DNA from: Chitinophaga alhagiae
GTDB lineage: Bacteria; Bacteroidota; Bacteroidia; Chitinophagales; Chitinophagaceae
Assembly (NCBI RefSeq): GCF_003568665.1
Contig: NZ_QXMH01000004.1
Span: forward strand, 476,942 to 540,941
Direction of reading: 5' to 3'
DNA length: 64,000 nucleotides
Part shown: piece by piece, positions 27,188 to 36,383 of the stretch
Numbering within the stretch: position 1 is the first letter of the stretch
How the letters are laid out: the number at the start of each line of letters is the position of its first letter
The notes under the pieces: generated by a model
Seen by the model: only the letters and a program-made list of their open reading frames with translations
Told to the model about the DNA's origin: nothing
Database searches by the model: none
Position numbers and translations under genes: made by a program

Positions 27188-28633
27188 ATGAGCGCAGAAC
27201 AAGACATATTACAGGAACTGGCCGGCCGGGATTATGAGTTCGGGTTCGAGACGGATATCGAAATGGATATTGCGCCTCCGGGACTGAATGAAGACATCAT
27301 CCGCTTCATTTCCGCCAAAAAGAACGAACCGGAATGGCTCCTGGAGTGGCGTTTGAAAGGGTTTCAACTCTTCCAGAAGCTGGCCATGCCCACCTGGCAA
27401 AACTTCAAGCTGCCGGAAGTAGACTTCCAGAGCGTTTCCTACTATGCCGCACCCAAGAACAAGGTAAAGTATGAAAGCCTCGATGAAGTAGACCCGGAAC
27501 TGCTCCGTACCTTTGAGAAACTGGGCATTCCCCTGGAAGAGCAGAAAATGCTCTCCGGCGTAGCGGTAGACGCGGTGTTTGACAGCGTGTCCGTTGCCAC
27601 CACGTTCAAGAAACAGCTGAACGAACTGGGTATCATCTTCTGCTCTTTTACCGAAGCGGTACAGGAACACCCTGAGCTGCTCCGCAAATACCTCGGTACG
27701 GTAGTGCCGCAATCAGACAACATTTACGCCGCGCTGAACTGTGCCGTATTCTCAGACGGCTCTTTTGTATACATTCCCAAGGGCGTACGCTGCCCTATGG
27801 AGCTGTCCACCTACTTCCGCATCAACGCCAAAAACACCGGCCAGTTTGAGCGCACGCTCATTGTGGCGGACGAGGGCAGTTACGTAAGTTACCTGGAAGG
27901 CTGTACCGCTCCCATGCGGGACGAGAACCAGCTCCATGCCGCCGTGGTGGAACTGATAGCGATGGACAATGCGGAGATCAAATACTCCACCGTGCAGAAC
28001 TGGTACCCCGGAGATGCCGACGGCAAAGGCGGTATCTACAACTTTGTGACCAAACGCGGCATCTGCAAGGGCAAAAATTCCAAAATATCCTGGACGCAGG
28101 TAGAGACCGGCTCCGCCATTACCTGGAAGTACCCCGGCGTGATCCTGCAGGGGGATAATTCCATCGGCGAGTTCTATTCCGTGGCCGTTACGTCCAAACG
28201 CCAGGTAGCGGATACGGGCACCAAAATGGTGCATATCGGCAAAAACACCCGCAGCCGCATCATTTCCAAAGGCATTTCCGCCATACACGGCCAGAACACG
28301 TACCGTGGCCTGGTGAAAGTAGGGCCTAATGCCACCAATGCCCGCAACTTTACGCAGTGCGATTCCCTGCTGATAGGAGACCGCTGCGGGGCGCACACAT
28401 TCCCGTACATCGAGTCCAAGAACAATACGGCTATGGTAGAGCACGAGGCCACCACCTCCAAGATCGGGGAAGACCAGGTGTTTTACCTCAACCAGCGCGG
28501 CATAGACAGCGAACAGGCAGTGAATATGATCGTGAACGGATACGCAAAAGAAGTTTTAAACCAGCTGCCCATGGAATTTGCCGTGGAAGCGCAAAAATTA
28601 TTGTCCATTACCCTGGAAGGTAGTGTTGGATAA
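27188..28633 (+). CDS. sufB: Fe-S cluster assembly scaffold SufB
   Basis: 481 residues, standard SufB length. Typical stretches are [32 protein letters not shown] (Bacteroidota type), [30 protein letters not shown], and the C-terminal core [29 protein letters not shown], with the conserved Cys and the [21 protein letters not shown] motif. SufB forms the SufBC2D scaffold on which clusters are built in the cytoplasm. It is first in an operon with sufC, D, S, E and a DUF59 gene; SufC follows after 17 bp. Confidence 0.98.
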   Translation: MSAEQDILQELAGRDYEFGFETDIEMDIAPPGLNEDIIRFISAKKNEPEWLLEWRLKGFQLFQKLAMPTWQNFKLPEVDFQSVSYYAAPKNKVKYESLDEVDPELLRTFEKLGIPLEEQKMLSGVAVDAVFDSVSVATTFKKQLNELGIIFCSFTEAVQEHPELLRKYLGTVVPQSDNIYAALNCAVFSDGSFVYIPKGVRCPMELSTYFRINAKNTGQFERTLIVADEGSYVSYLEGCTAPMRDENQLHAAVVELIAMDNAEIKYSTVQNWYPGDADGKGGIYNFVTKRGICKGKNSKISWTQVETGSAITWKYPGVILQGDNSIGEFYSVAVTSKRQVADTGTKMVHIGKNTRSRIISKGISAIHGQNTYRGLVKVGPNATNARNFTQCDSLLIGDRCGAHTFPYIESKNNTAMVEHEATTSKIGEDQVFYLNQRGIDSEQAVNMIVNGYAKEVLNQLPMEFAVEAQKLLSITLEGSVG

Positions 28634-28650
28634 CTATTAATAACAAAGAG

Positions 28651-29418
28651 ATGCTCAATATTAAGAACCTGCATGCTGCAGTAGAAGGAAATGCTATTCT
28701 GAAAGGCATTAATCTGAATGTAAAAGCGGGCGAAGTACACGCCATCATGGGGCCCAACGGCTCCGGCAAAAGCTCCCTGGCCTCTGTGCTGGCCGGCCGT
28801 GAAGCCTATGAAGTAACAGACGGCTCTGTGGAGTTTGAAGGGAAAGACCTCCTGGACATGAGCCCCGAGGTACGTGCCCGCGAAGGCCTGTTCCTGGCTT
28901 TCCAGTACCCGGTAGAAATACCCGGTGTATCCAACATCAACTTCCTTAAAACGGCAGTGAACGAAATACGCGCCTACCACGGGCAGCCGCCCATGCAGGC
29001 CAAAGCGTTCCTGGACATGCTGAAAAGCAAACAGAAACTGATGGAGTTTGACGCCAACCTGATGAACCGCTCCCTCAACGAAGGTTTTTCCGGCGGTGAA
29101 AAGAAACGGAACGACATTTTCCAGATGGCCATGCTGGAACCTAAACTGGCTATCATGGACGAAACGGACTCCGGCCTGGACATTGACGCCCTGCGCGTAG
29201 TATCTGCCGGCGTGAACAAGCTGCGCAGCAAAGACAATGCCTTCATCATCATCACCCACTACCAGCGCCTGCTGGAATATATTGTTCCAGATTTTGTACA
29301 CGTACTCTACAACGGCCGCATCGTGAAATCAGGCACCAAAGAACTGGCGCTGGAACTGGAGGAAAAAGGCTACGACTGGCTGAAAGAAGACATCCGTTTA
29401 GAAGAACCTGTACAATAG
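28651..29418 (+). CDS. sufC: SufC ATPase
   Basis: 255 residues. Walker A is GPNGSGKSSLA (about 33-43), the signature is FSGGEKKRNDIFQ, Walker B is LAIMDETDSGLDIDAL, and the His switch is in IIITHYQRLLEYI. It is the ABC-type ATPase that drives conformational change in the SufB-SufD scaffold. 17 bp after sufB, 3 bp before sufD. Confidence 0.98.
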   Translation: MLNIKNLHAAVEGNAILKGINLNVKAGEVHAIMGPNGSGKSSLASVLAGREAYEVTDGSVEFEGKDLLDMSPEVRAREGLFLAFQYPVEIPGVSNINFLKTAVNEIRAYHGQPPMQAKAFLDMLKSKQKLMEFDANLMNRSLNEGFSGGEKKRNDIFQMAMLEPKLAIMDETDSGLDIDALRVVSAGVNKLRSKDNAFIIITHYQRLLEYIVPDFVHVLYNGRIVKSGTKELALELEEKGYDWLKEDIRLEEPVQ

Positions 29419-29421
29419 ATC

Positions 29422-30744
29422 ATGACCACTATAGCAAGCAACATACCATCATTATATGATACGCTGCCGGCGCAGTTCAGCACCCTGACGGCCGGCGCGC
29501 AATGGCCGGAAGCCCGGAAGGAGGCGTTTGACCGCTTCCAGGCGCTGGGCGGGTTCCCCACGGTAAAGGTGGAAGACTGGAAATACACCAACGTGATCCC
29601 CTTCTTCCGCAGCCTGCAAACCCTGCAGCTCCCCGCTCCCATTGCCATCACCGAAGCGCAGTTGGAGGCCACCGGCCTGCTGCTGCCAGACGTTTACCGC
29701 ATTGTGCTCCTCAACGGGGAACTGCAGCCGCAACTCTCCGAGCTGCCCCCCGCCAAACAGGCCACCGTGCTCAAAATGAGCGAGGCCGCGGCAGAACCGG
29801 CTTTTACCGCTCACTTTAACAATAGCCAAAAACTGGCGGAGCATCACTTTGCCCAGCTCAATACCGCCTTCTTCACCAACGGCCTCTTCATTGAAGCCAA
29901 GGCAAAGGCGCAGGTGGAAAAACCCCTGCACATCATCCACCTCTACCACAACACCAGCAGCCTGCTCGTAAACCCGCGCCACCTCTGGGTAGCGCAGGAA
30001 GGCGCCAGCATTCAGATCATAGAATCCGCGGCCGGCCTTGACGGGAGCGGTACCATGGTGGTGAACAGCGTGGTGGAAGCAGTGACCACAGAGCGCTCGC
30101 AAATGAGCCACTACCAGCTGCAGACGGGCGGCGGCCAGCTCCGGTTCATTAACCAGACGCTGGTGCAGCAGCGCGGCAAAAGCCTGTACAACAATTACAC
30201 TTTCACGCTCTCTGAATCCGAACTGGTGAGGAACAACCTCAACATTTCGCTGGATGACGAGCGTACCGAAACGCACCTGTTCGGCTTCTACATAGCTACC
30301 GGCAACCAGCTGGTAGACAACCATACCAGCGTAGACCACCGCATGCCTAACTGCGAAAGCAACGAGCTGTACCGCGGGGTGTTGATGGACAAAGCCACCG
30401 GCGTTTTCAACGGCAAAATATATGTGCATGAAGATGCGCAGAAAACCAATGCCTTCCAGCAGAACAACAACCTGGTGATCAGCCCCGAGGCCAACATTTA
30501 CACCAAGCCGCAACTGGAAATCTTTGCGGACGATGTAAAATGCAGCCACGGCACCACCATTGGCCAGGTGAGCGAAGAAGCGCTGTTTTACCTGAAAGCC
30601 CGCGGTATTGGCGATGCCATGGCCCGCAGCATGCTGGTAAAAGCATTTGCCTTTGATATTACCGCCCAGGTCAAAATTCCAGCCGTGCGCAAACAGGTGG
30701 AGCAACTGGCCACCCGTTACCTGAGCGCGGCGGTTAACAACTAA
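29422..30744 (+). CDS. sufD: Fe-S cluster assembly protein SufD
   Basis: 440 residues. N-terminal part has FPTVKVEDWKYTNVIPFF, the usual SufD opening; the right-handed beta-helix core follows (NNLNISLDDERTETHLFGFY, NHTSVDHRMPNCESNELYRGV), ending with SCHGTT-type sequence KCSHGTTIGQVSEEALFYLKARGI, where the conserved His sits. It is the SufB partner in SufBC2D and is needed for iron acquisition. Within the operon, 12 bp before sufS. Confidence 0.97.
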   Translation: MTTIASNIPSLYDTLPAQFSTLTAGAQWPEARKEAFDRFQALGGFPTVKVEDWKYTNVIPFFRSLQTLQLPAPIAITEAQLEATGLLLPDVYRIVLLNGELQPQLSELPPAKQATVLKMSEAAAEPAFTAHFNNSQKLAEHHFAQLNTAFFTNGLFIEAKAKAQVEKPLHIIHLYHNTSSLLVNPRHLWVAQEGASIQIIESAAGLDGSGTMVVNSVVEAVTTERSQMSHYQLQTGGGQLRFINQTLVQQRGKSLYNNYTFTLSESELVRNNLNISLDDERTETHLFGFYIATGNQLVDNHTSVDHRMPNCESNELYRGVLMDKATGVFNGKIYVHEDAQKTNAFQQNNNLVISPEANIYTKPQLEIFADDVKCSHGTTIGQVSEEALFYLKARGIGDAMARSMLVKAFAFDITAQVKIPAVRKQVEQLATRYLSAAVNN

Positions 30745-30756
30745 AAAGGAATTACC

Positions 30757-32001
30757 ATGGAAACCGCCACCGCGAAAAATACTATCTGGCCGGACGTTGA
30801 ACTGATCCGGAACGAATTTCCCATTCTGCAGCAGACCGTGAACGGCAACCCGCTGGTGTACCTGGATAACGGGGCCACCACGCAAAAGCCGGTACAGGTG
30901 ATCCGCGCCATGCAGGAATATTACACCGGGTACAACAGCAACGTTCACCGCGGCGTACACACGCTCAGCCAGAAAGCCACCAGCGCTTACGAGGCCGCAC
31001 GCCACCAGGTGGCCGCCTACATTGGCGCGCACCATCATGAGGTGGTGTTCACCAAAGGCACCACAGACGCCATCAACCTGGTAGCCGCCGGTTTCCGCAG
31101 GGCGTTCCTGCATGAGGGGGACGAAGTGATCATTTCCGGCATGGAGCACCACTCCAACATTGTGCCCTGGCAACTGGCCTGCGAAGAAAAGAAAGCCCAC
31201 CTGAAAGTAATACCGGTAACGGACCAGGGCGAGCTGGACATGGACACTTTTGCGGCCATGCTCAACCCGCGCGTGAAAATAGTGTCTGTTGCCTGGGTGA
31301 GCAACACCCTGGGCACCATCAACCCGGTGAAAGACATTATTGCCATGGCCCATGCCAAAGGCATTCCCGTACTGCTGGACGCGGCGCAGGCCGCGGCGCA
31401 TACGCCCATCAAGGTGCATGAGCTGGATGTGGACTTCCTGGCGCTCTCCGCCCACAAGGTGTACGGCCCTACCGGCATCGGCATCCTTTACGGCAAGGAA
31501 AGCTGGCTGCAGCAGCTGCCTCCCTACCAGGGCGGCGGAGACATGATCAAACATGTTACCTTCGAAAAGACCACCTACGCAGAGCCGCCGCTGAAATTTG
31601 AGGCCGGCACGCCCGCTATTTGCGAAGCCATCGGCTTTGGCGCGGCCGTAGCCTACGTTACGCAGCTGGGCATTCATAAAATACAGGCTTACGAGCACCA
31701 GCTCACAGAATACGCCGTAGCGCAGCTGAAAACCATCCCGGAGCTGCGGTTGATAGGCGAATCCAGGCACCGCGCCGGCGCCATCTCCTTCCTGATAGGC
31801 CAGCACCACCCGTCAGACGTGGGCGTGCTGCTTGACCAGCAAGGCATTGCCGTGCGCACGGGCCACCACTGCACCCAGCCGCTGATGGACCGCTTTGAGT
31901 GCCCCGGCACGGTAAGGGCTTCCCTGGCGCTGTATAACACCACGGCAGACATAGACCGCCTGGTAGCAGGTGTGCAAAAAGCCGTAACTTTGCTGGGATA
32001 A
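30757..32001 (+). CDS. sufS: cysteine desulfurase SufS
   Basis: 414 residues, class II (SufS/CsdA) type. NGATTQKP near the N-terminus, SGMEHHSNIVPWQ for PLP binding, the PLP-Lys in SAHKVYGPTGIG, and the persulfide Cys in RTGHHCTQPLM near residue 370. It takes sulfur from cysteine and passes it to SufE. The short N-terminal extension METATAKNTIWPD is common in Bacteroidota. SufE follows after 18 bp. Confidence 0.98.
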   Translation: METATAKNTIWPDVELIRNEFPILQQTVNGNPLVYLDNGATTQKPVQVIRAMQEYYTGYNSNVHRGVHTLSQKATSAYEAARHQVAAYIGAHHHEVVFTKGTTDAINLVAAGFRRAFLHEGDEVIISGMEHHSNIVPWQLACEEKKAHLKVIPVTDQGELDMDTFAAMLNPRVKIVSVAWVSNTLGTINPVKDIIAMAHAKGIPVLLDAAQAAAHTPIKVHELDVDFLALSAHKVYGPTGIGILYGKESWLQQLPPYQGGGDMIKHVTFEKTTYAEPPLKFEAGTPAICEAIGFGAAVAYVTQLGIHKIQAYEHQLTEYAVAQLKTIPELRLIGESRHRAGAISFLIGQHHPSDVGVLLDQQGIAVRTGHHCTQPLMDRFECPGTVRASLALYNTTADIDRLVAGVQKAVTLLG

Positions 32002-32019
32002 ACCAAACGGAACAATACA

Positions 32020-32451
32020 ATGACCATTAAAGAGCAACAGGATAATATCATAGCTGATTTTGAAGTGTTTGGAGACTGGATGGAGAAATACGAGTACATC
32101 ATCCAGCTGGGGAAAGACCTGCCGCTCATAGACCCGACATACAAAACGGACGACAACCTCATCCGCGGCTGCCAGAGCAAGGTATGGCTGCATGCGGAAA
32201 TGCAGGGAGATAAACTGGTGTTCACGGCAGACAGTGACGCGGTGATCACCAAAGGACTGGTAGCCCTCATGATACAGGTACTCAGCCACCAGGCGCCGAA
32301 AGACATTGCCAACGCGGATATCTATTTTATTGACGCCATCGGCCTCACCAGCCATCTCTCCCCCACCCGTTCCAACGGCCTGCTGTCTATGCTGAAACAG
32401 ATCAAGCTGTACGCCATCGGGTACCAGGCTAAAAGCGTTCAACAAAACTGA
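32020..32451 (+). CDS. sufE: sulfur acceptor SufE
   Basis: 143 residues, the usual length. The active Cys is in DNLIRGCQSKVWLHAE (about residue 50); the start IIADFEVFGDWMEKYEYIIQLGKDLP is characteristic. It accepts persulfide sulfur from SufS and delivers it to SufB. Next gene begins 6 bp later. Confidence 0.97.
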   Translation: MTIKEQQDNIIADFEVFGDWMEKYEYIIQLGKDLPLIDPTYKTDDNLIRGCQSKVWLHAEMQGDKLVFTADSDAVITKGLVALMIQVLSHQAPKDIANADIYFIDAIGLTSHLSPTRSNGLLSMLKQIKLYAIGYQAKSVQQN

Positions 32452-32457
32452 CGGACC

Positions 32458-32766
32458 ATGGAAACAACACTCAGAGACCAGGTAGAAGAAACACTGCGCA
32501 CCGTATACGACCCGGAAATACCGGTAAATATCTTTGACCTGGGGCTGGTATACAAGATAGAGGTAGGAGATAACAACAACGTGCTGGTGATCATGACCCT
32601 CACGGCTCCCGGTTGCCCAGTGGCCGGCAGCATTATGGAAGAGGTAAACAACAAGCTGCTGGCCATTCCCGGCATAGGCGGCGCAGACGTAAGGCTCACC
32701 TTTGACCCGCCCTGGACGCGAGACATGATGAGTGAAGAAGCCAAGCTCGAACTAGGATTTTTGTAA
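32458..32766 (+). CDS. sufT: DUF59 / MIP18-family Fe-S maturation protein (SufT-like)
   Basis: 102 residues covering a complete DUF59 domain: VYDPEIPVNIFDLGLVYKIEV, VIMTLTAPGCPVAGSIMEEV with the conserved Cys, and DVRLTFDPPWTRDMMS. SufT/PaaD-like proteins help deliver clusters to target enzymes. It ends the suf operon and is directly followed by an intrinsic terminator. The symbol follows operon position; PaaD-like is the alternative name. Confidence 0.88.
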   Translation: METTLRDQVEETLRTVYDPEIPVNIFDLGLVYKIEVGDNNNVLVIMTLTAPGCPVAGSIMEEVNNKLLAIPGIGGADVRLTFDPPWTRDMMSEEAKLELGFL

Positions 32767-32775
32767 TAAACGGAG

Positions 32776-32806
32776 AAGTGTGCCAGGGACCCGGTACACT
32801 TTTTTT
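32776..32806 (+). terminator. terminator of the suf operon
   Basis: AAGTGTGCC and GGTACACTT pair (one G-T) around AGGGACCC, and the second arm runs into a T-run to 32806. Confidence 0.8.
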
Positions 32807-32847
32807 ATATCGCCACGGCTGCTTCGTGGCATTATTTCTTTATCACT

Positions 32848-33318
32848 ATGGCAGAAGATCTCACCATCGCCAAAGGCACCAAAGCCGAACAATATACCGC
32901 TCTGCTCCCGCAGATCAAGGCACTGATCACCGGGGAGCCTGACCAGACGGCCAACCTGGCCAACATCACCGCCGCGCTGAAAGAACAGTTCGGCTGGCTG
33001 TGGGTGGGCTTTTACCTCGTCAAAAACAATGAACTGGTACTGGCGCCCTTCCAGGGGCCGGTAGCGTGTACCCGCATCCGTTACGGCAAGGGCGTATGCG
33101 GCACGGCCTGGCAGCAGGCTAAAACCCTCATTGTGCCTGACGTGGAGAAATTTCCCGGCCACATTGCCTGCAGCAGCCTCTCCCGCTCTGAAATTGTAGT
33201 GCCGGTTTTCCGCAACGGCGAAGTGGCCGGCGTGCTGGATGTTGACAGCACGGAACTGAACACGTTTGACGAAACAGACCGGCAATACCTGGAAGAGATC
33301 GTTTCCTGGGTGGGGTGA
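32848..33318 (+). CDS. msrC: free methionine-(R)-sulfoxide reductase (GAF domain)
   Basis: 156 residues in one GAF domain. The fRMsr signature is clear: FQGPVACTRIRYGKGVCGTAW, VPDVEKFPGHIACSSLSRSEIVVPVF and GVLDVDSTELNTFDETD, including the three Cys of the active centre (in VAC, GVC and IAC). It reduces free L-methionine-(R)-sulfoxide in the cytoplasm with thioredoxin. It stands alone after the suf operon, in line with a shared oxidative-stress theme. Confidence 0.93.
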   Translation: MAEDLTIAKGTKAEQYTALLPQIKALITGEPDQTANLANITAALKEQFGWLWVGFYLVKNNELVLAPFQGPVACTRIRYGKGVCGTAWQQAKTLIVPDVEKFPGHIACSSLSRSEIVVPVFRNGEVAGVLDVDSTELNTFDETDRQYLEEIVSWVG

Positions 33319-33408
33319 GGCCAGCTTGCTGTTCCCTGACCCGGCCCCCGTTATGTCACTCCCTTCAGCATTTGTGCAGGCCCGTGCAAAAACAAAAGGC
33401 GCGGGCAT

Positions 33409-35133
33409 TTAATCCTCCACCACCGCAAACACCACAGACATAGGCGGCAGCGCCAGCCTGATGCGTTCCCCTACCGGCGCAGACCATGCCTTCAGCCCCG
33501 CATACCCTTCCGGCCCGCCCGCCGCGCCTGCGGGGCCTTGCCCGTTCACCAGCACCTTGCGGGAAAAACCGGCGCCGCCATCTCCCCCCGTGAGCACATA
33601 CCAATAGTACCGTTTGCCCGGCCTGAAGTTGCGAAAAGCCAGCTCCACGTTGCGGGTTACCGTGCCCTTGTTCACCAGCGCCAGCCCTGTTTCGCCGGAG
33701 CTGTACGTGGAAGCATAGGCGCTGATGTTAGCATTGGCGCCGCTCACTTCGGCGTTCACCAGCCGGTCACCAAACATTTTGCGGAAGTAATAGAGGTAAT
33801 AAAAAGCCGGGCGCGGCGTCCATTTGGTTTCGCCGGAGGCTGGTTCTCCCTGGCTGAAAAGGCCATGATCGTTACCGTTTTCCCAGGCGTTGGCCAGGTC
33901 CCAGCGGGCGGCCATGCCGTATTTGTTTTTCATCAGTTCGCCCAGTACCAGCACCGCGTGCATACCGGCCACCTGGGATACCATCTGCTGCGAGCCGGTG
34001 GCAAAAATGTTCCATTCCGTGAGCGCCAGCGGTTTCATGGGTACCTGCGCGGCGGTGGATGCCGCGGTAACATAATCCAGGATGGCTTTGGTAACCGCAT
34101 CCGCGGAAGCCAGTATTTCAGGCGGGTTGGAATTGGTGTTGTAGGGCGTAAAGTAACTGTGTACAATAAAATAATCCGCACCGGCGGCCTGTTTCAGCAC
34201 ACCGGCGTTCCACTGTTTATCCGTGGCGGTGGCCCATATCGCCGGTTCATGCTCCAGCAGCTGCGCGCCGATGTAAATGGTTTTACCCAGTTCCGCGGCC
34301 GCTTTGCGCATGGAGTCTGCAAACACTTTGAAGTGGCGGCCGTAGAGATCGCCGGAGATGACCTCCGGCTGGCCGTCTTTGTTCTTTGTAACGTCTATGC
34401 GGTAGCCGGCCTGCCATACGCCGTTGCTTTCGTTGCCTATTTCCCAGTACCGCGTGCGCCCTTTGTCAAACCGCACCCATTCAGCCGCCAGGTGGGCGGC
34501 GGCGGCCACGGGGTCCGCGGCGGTGCTGTACCGCGCATAGGCGTAGTTGATGGTGATGATGCCCTCGTTGCCGGTTTGCGCCAGCATCTTGTAATAATTG
34601 GCTACGGCCAGCGTCCACCCGTCTGTATTGCCACCGTACCAGTAACCGGCGTCCGCCAGTGTCCCTTCTCCGTCTGGCAGCTGGTCTGGCGCGTCTGCGG
34701 GGTGGCTGCCGGGCACGGCGTTCCAGAAAAACAGGCTGCTCAGGTTGCCGCCCGGGAAGCGGACAATACCGGGGTTGAGCGCTTTCAGGTGGTTGAGCAG
34801 CAGCGGCTCCGTTACCATCTGGCCCATGTAGATGTTGCTGTTGTTGCCGAACAGCGCGGGGGAAACTTTGGTAACAATGGTAGAAGCATCTACCGTTACG
34901 GTATGGGCCGCGTCCGGGGGCGGCTCCTTGTCACTGTAGGGCGGCGCCGTAAACTTTTTTTCCGCCCAGCTGTCCATAAAAAACCCGATGGAGGGCGCCA
35001 CGGCGGGGTCAGGAACGGCGGTTACCGTTCCTGAAGTATCGCTCCCGTTATACTTTTCCGCCGATTTTTTATTACATGCCATCACTGTTGTAAACACCAC
35101 GCTTAACAACAAACCACTAGCTATTTTTACCAT
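33409..35133 (-). CDS. secreted clan GH-A glycoside hydrolase (GH51/GH39-like), locus 2
   Basis: 574 residues. Lipobox VMACN (Cys20) suggests a surface lipoprotein. After a linker, a TIM barrel begins around residue 90 (SPALFGNNSNIYMGQM, GIVRFPGGNLSSLFFWN). The acid/base Glu is in YWEIGNESNGVW (Glu235), the Asn-Glu pair of clan GH-A, and the nucleophile is likely Glu373 in LALTEWNIF. A beta-sandwich domain ends the chain. This resembles arabinofuranosidase- or xylosidase-type enzymes of GH51/GH39, but exact family and substrate are not certain. Its stop-start touches the glycan-binding gene (one-base overlap at 35133), so it is the last gene of the locus 2 operon. Confidence 0.75.
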   Translation of the reverse strand: MVKIASGLLLSVVFTTVMACNKKSAEKYNGSDTSGTVTAVPDPAVAPSIGFFMDSWAEKKFTAPPYSDKEPPPDAAHTVTVDASTIVTKVSPALFGNNSNIYMGQMVTEPLLLNHLKALNPGIVRFPGGNLSSLFFWNAVPGSHPADAPDQLPDGEGTLADAGYWYGGNTDGWTLAVANYYKMLAQTGNEGIITINYAYARYSTAADPVAAAAHLAAEWVRFDKGRTRYWEIGNESNGVWQAGYRIDVTKNKDGQPEVISGDLYGRHFKVFADSMRKAAAELGKTIYIGAQLLEHEPAIWATATDKQWNAGVLKQAAGADYFIVHSYFTPYNTNSNPPEILASADAVTKAILDYVTAASTAAQVPMKPLALTEWNIFATGSQQMVSQVAGMHAVLVLGELMKNKYGMAARWDLANAWENGNDHGLFSQGEPASGETKWTPRPAFYYLYYFRKMFGDRLVNAEVSGANANISAYASTYSSGETGLALVNKGTVTRNVELAFRNFRPGKRYYWYVLTGGDGGAGFSRKVLVNGQGPAGAAGGPEGYAGLKAWSAPVGERIRLALPPMSVVFAVVED

Positions 35134-36365
35134 TACCTGATCTTTATGATTCTGAAATTATCGAACGCGGTGTTGAACACTTCTATAGGCGTGTCTCCCG
35201 CAATAAAGCGGTAGCCAAAGGCCACCTTGCCGTCTGATTTTACCACATCGCTCATGGCCACGGCGTTGGCGCCCATGCCTTCTATCCCGTCTGCGGTGGA
35301 TTTAAATTCTGACAGTACCACCGTAATGGTGCGCCATTTGTTTTCCGTGTGGAACGTTTGCCCCGGCTCGCTGTTGAACGGCATAAAGCGGTAGGCAAAG
35401 GTGGTAGGGCCGTCGTTGAAGCGCAGTACGCAAATGGCGTTCGTCCACGGTTCTTTGGTGTTCACTTCAAATTTCAGCGCGTAGTTGGCGGCCTGCTGCG
35501 TTAACACGGCGGGCGTAAAACGCTGCACTTCGTTGAAGTTGCCGGAGCGGTTGCCGTTCCACCAGGCGCCGTCGTTAGCGCCTACGCCGCCAAAGATGTT
35601 CTGCAGGTAATAACCGCGGGCGCCGGGGAAAAGCGCTCCATCGTTGGTGCGGTTGGCGCCCCACCAGGCCCAGTTGAACACCGGCGTTTCACCTTCTTCC
35701 GGCTTTTCTGTGAGATTGCTGAGCAGGTTGGCGCTCTGGTGGTCGTTGAGCGGGCCGTGGGAGCTGACGGTGCCGTATTTGGCCTGGATAGTGATGCGCC
35801 CCGTGTCTGTTCCCAGGTCTGGCATGATCATCCCTACCCACGTGCCGGCCACATCTCCGGCAAGCGCCGTTACTTCGCGGCCGCCGGGGAAGGTGATCTT
35901 GTCTATCAGCCACAGGCTGGAGCCGACAATGATCAGGGAATCTCCGGGCTGCGCGTTCTCATTGGAGATGTAGGCAATAGAGGGCGGCGGAATGTCTACC
36001 GCAAAAGAGTACCGTGTTTCCCCGTGCGTGGTCACAATGTGTATCTCGTTGGGCACGCCGGGGTCTGTGGCTTCTGTGGGCGCATTGTCAGGGATGGTGA
36101 GTATAACGTGGGTGTGGGTATTGTACGTTGGATTGAAGTAGGCCGGCAAACCGTTGAAGGAGATACTGGTGATACCTCCCAGGTTATCGCCCGTGATCAG
36201 CACCAGGGTGCCGGGCAGGGCGCGGGTAAAGGCACTGTCTTGCCGGGCGGAGTCCAGCAGGCTGACCGCCCGTACCACCGGCGGGCCGCTGAAGTCATTG
36301 TCTTTGGAACAGGCCGCCCAAAGCAGGCATAATAGCAGGAATGCAATACTGGTATGTTGACGCAT
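35133..36365 (-). CDS. surface glycan-binding lipoprotein with IPT/TIG domains (SGBP-B type), locus 2
   Basis: 410 residues, lipobox LWAACS (Cys19). Two IPT/TIG-like Ig domains (about 30-125: LVLITGDNLGGITSISFNGLPA; about 130-205: DSLIIVGSSLWLIDKITFPGG) precede a C-terminal sandwich (about 230-410: GYYLQNIFGGVGANDGAWWNGN..., IKIR end) like the C-domain of xyloglucan-type SGBP-B proteins. It holds polysaccharide at the cell surface for the SusCD pair. It lies between susD (18 bp) and the hydrolase. Confidence 0.87.
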   Translation of the reverse strand: MRQHTSIAFLLLCLLWAACSKDNDFSGPPVVRAVSLLDSARQDSAFTRALPGTLVLITGDNLGGITSISFNGLPAYFNPTYNTHTHVILTIPDNAPTEATDPGVPNEIHIVTTHGETRYSFAVDIPPPSIAYISNENAQPGDSLIIVGSSLWLIDKITFPGGREVTALAGDVAGTWVGMIMPDLGTDTGRITIQAKYGTVSSHGPLNDHQSANLLSNLTEKPEEGETPVFNWAWWGANRTNDGALFPGARGYYLQNIFGGVGANDGAWWNGNRSGNFNEVQRFTPAVLTQQAANYALKFEVNTKEPWTNAICVLRFNDGPTTFAYRFMPFNSEPGQTFHTENKWRTITVVLSEFKSTADGIEGMGANAVAMSDVVKSDGKVAFGYRFIAGDTPIEVFNTAFDNFRIIKIR

Positions 36366-36383
36366 AATTTTCTTTTTTAGGCA

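Noticed and set aside
29452-31809. 785-codon open frame on the minus strand opposite sufD and sufS
   Set aside because: It is the complement of two certain genes; its composition mirrors their codon bias and no family motif is visible.
33538-35034. 498-codon plus-strand frame opposite the GH-A hydrolase
   Set aside because: Antisense shadow of a gene with clear catalytic motifs; no signal or domain.
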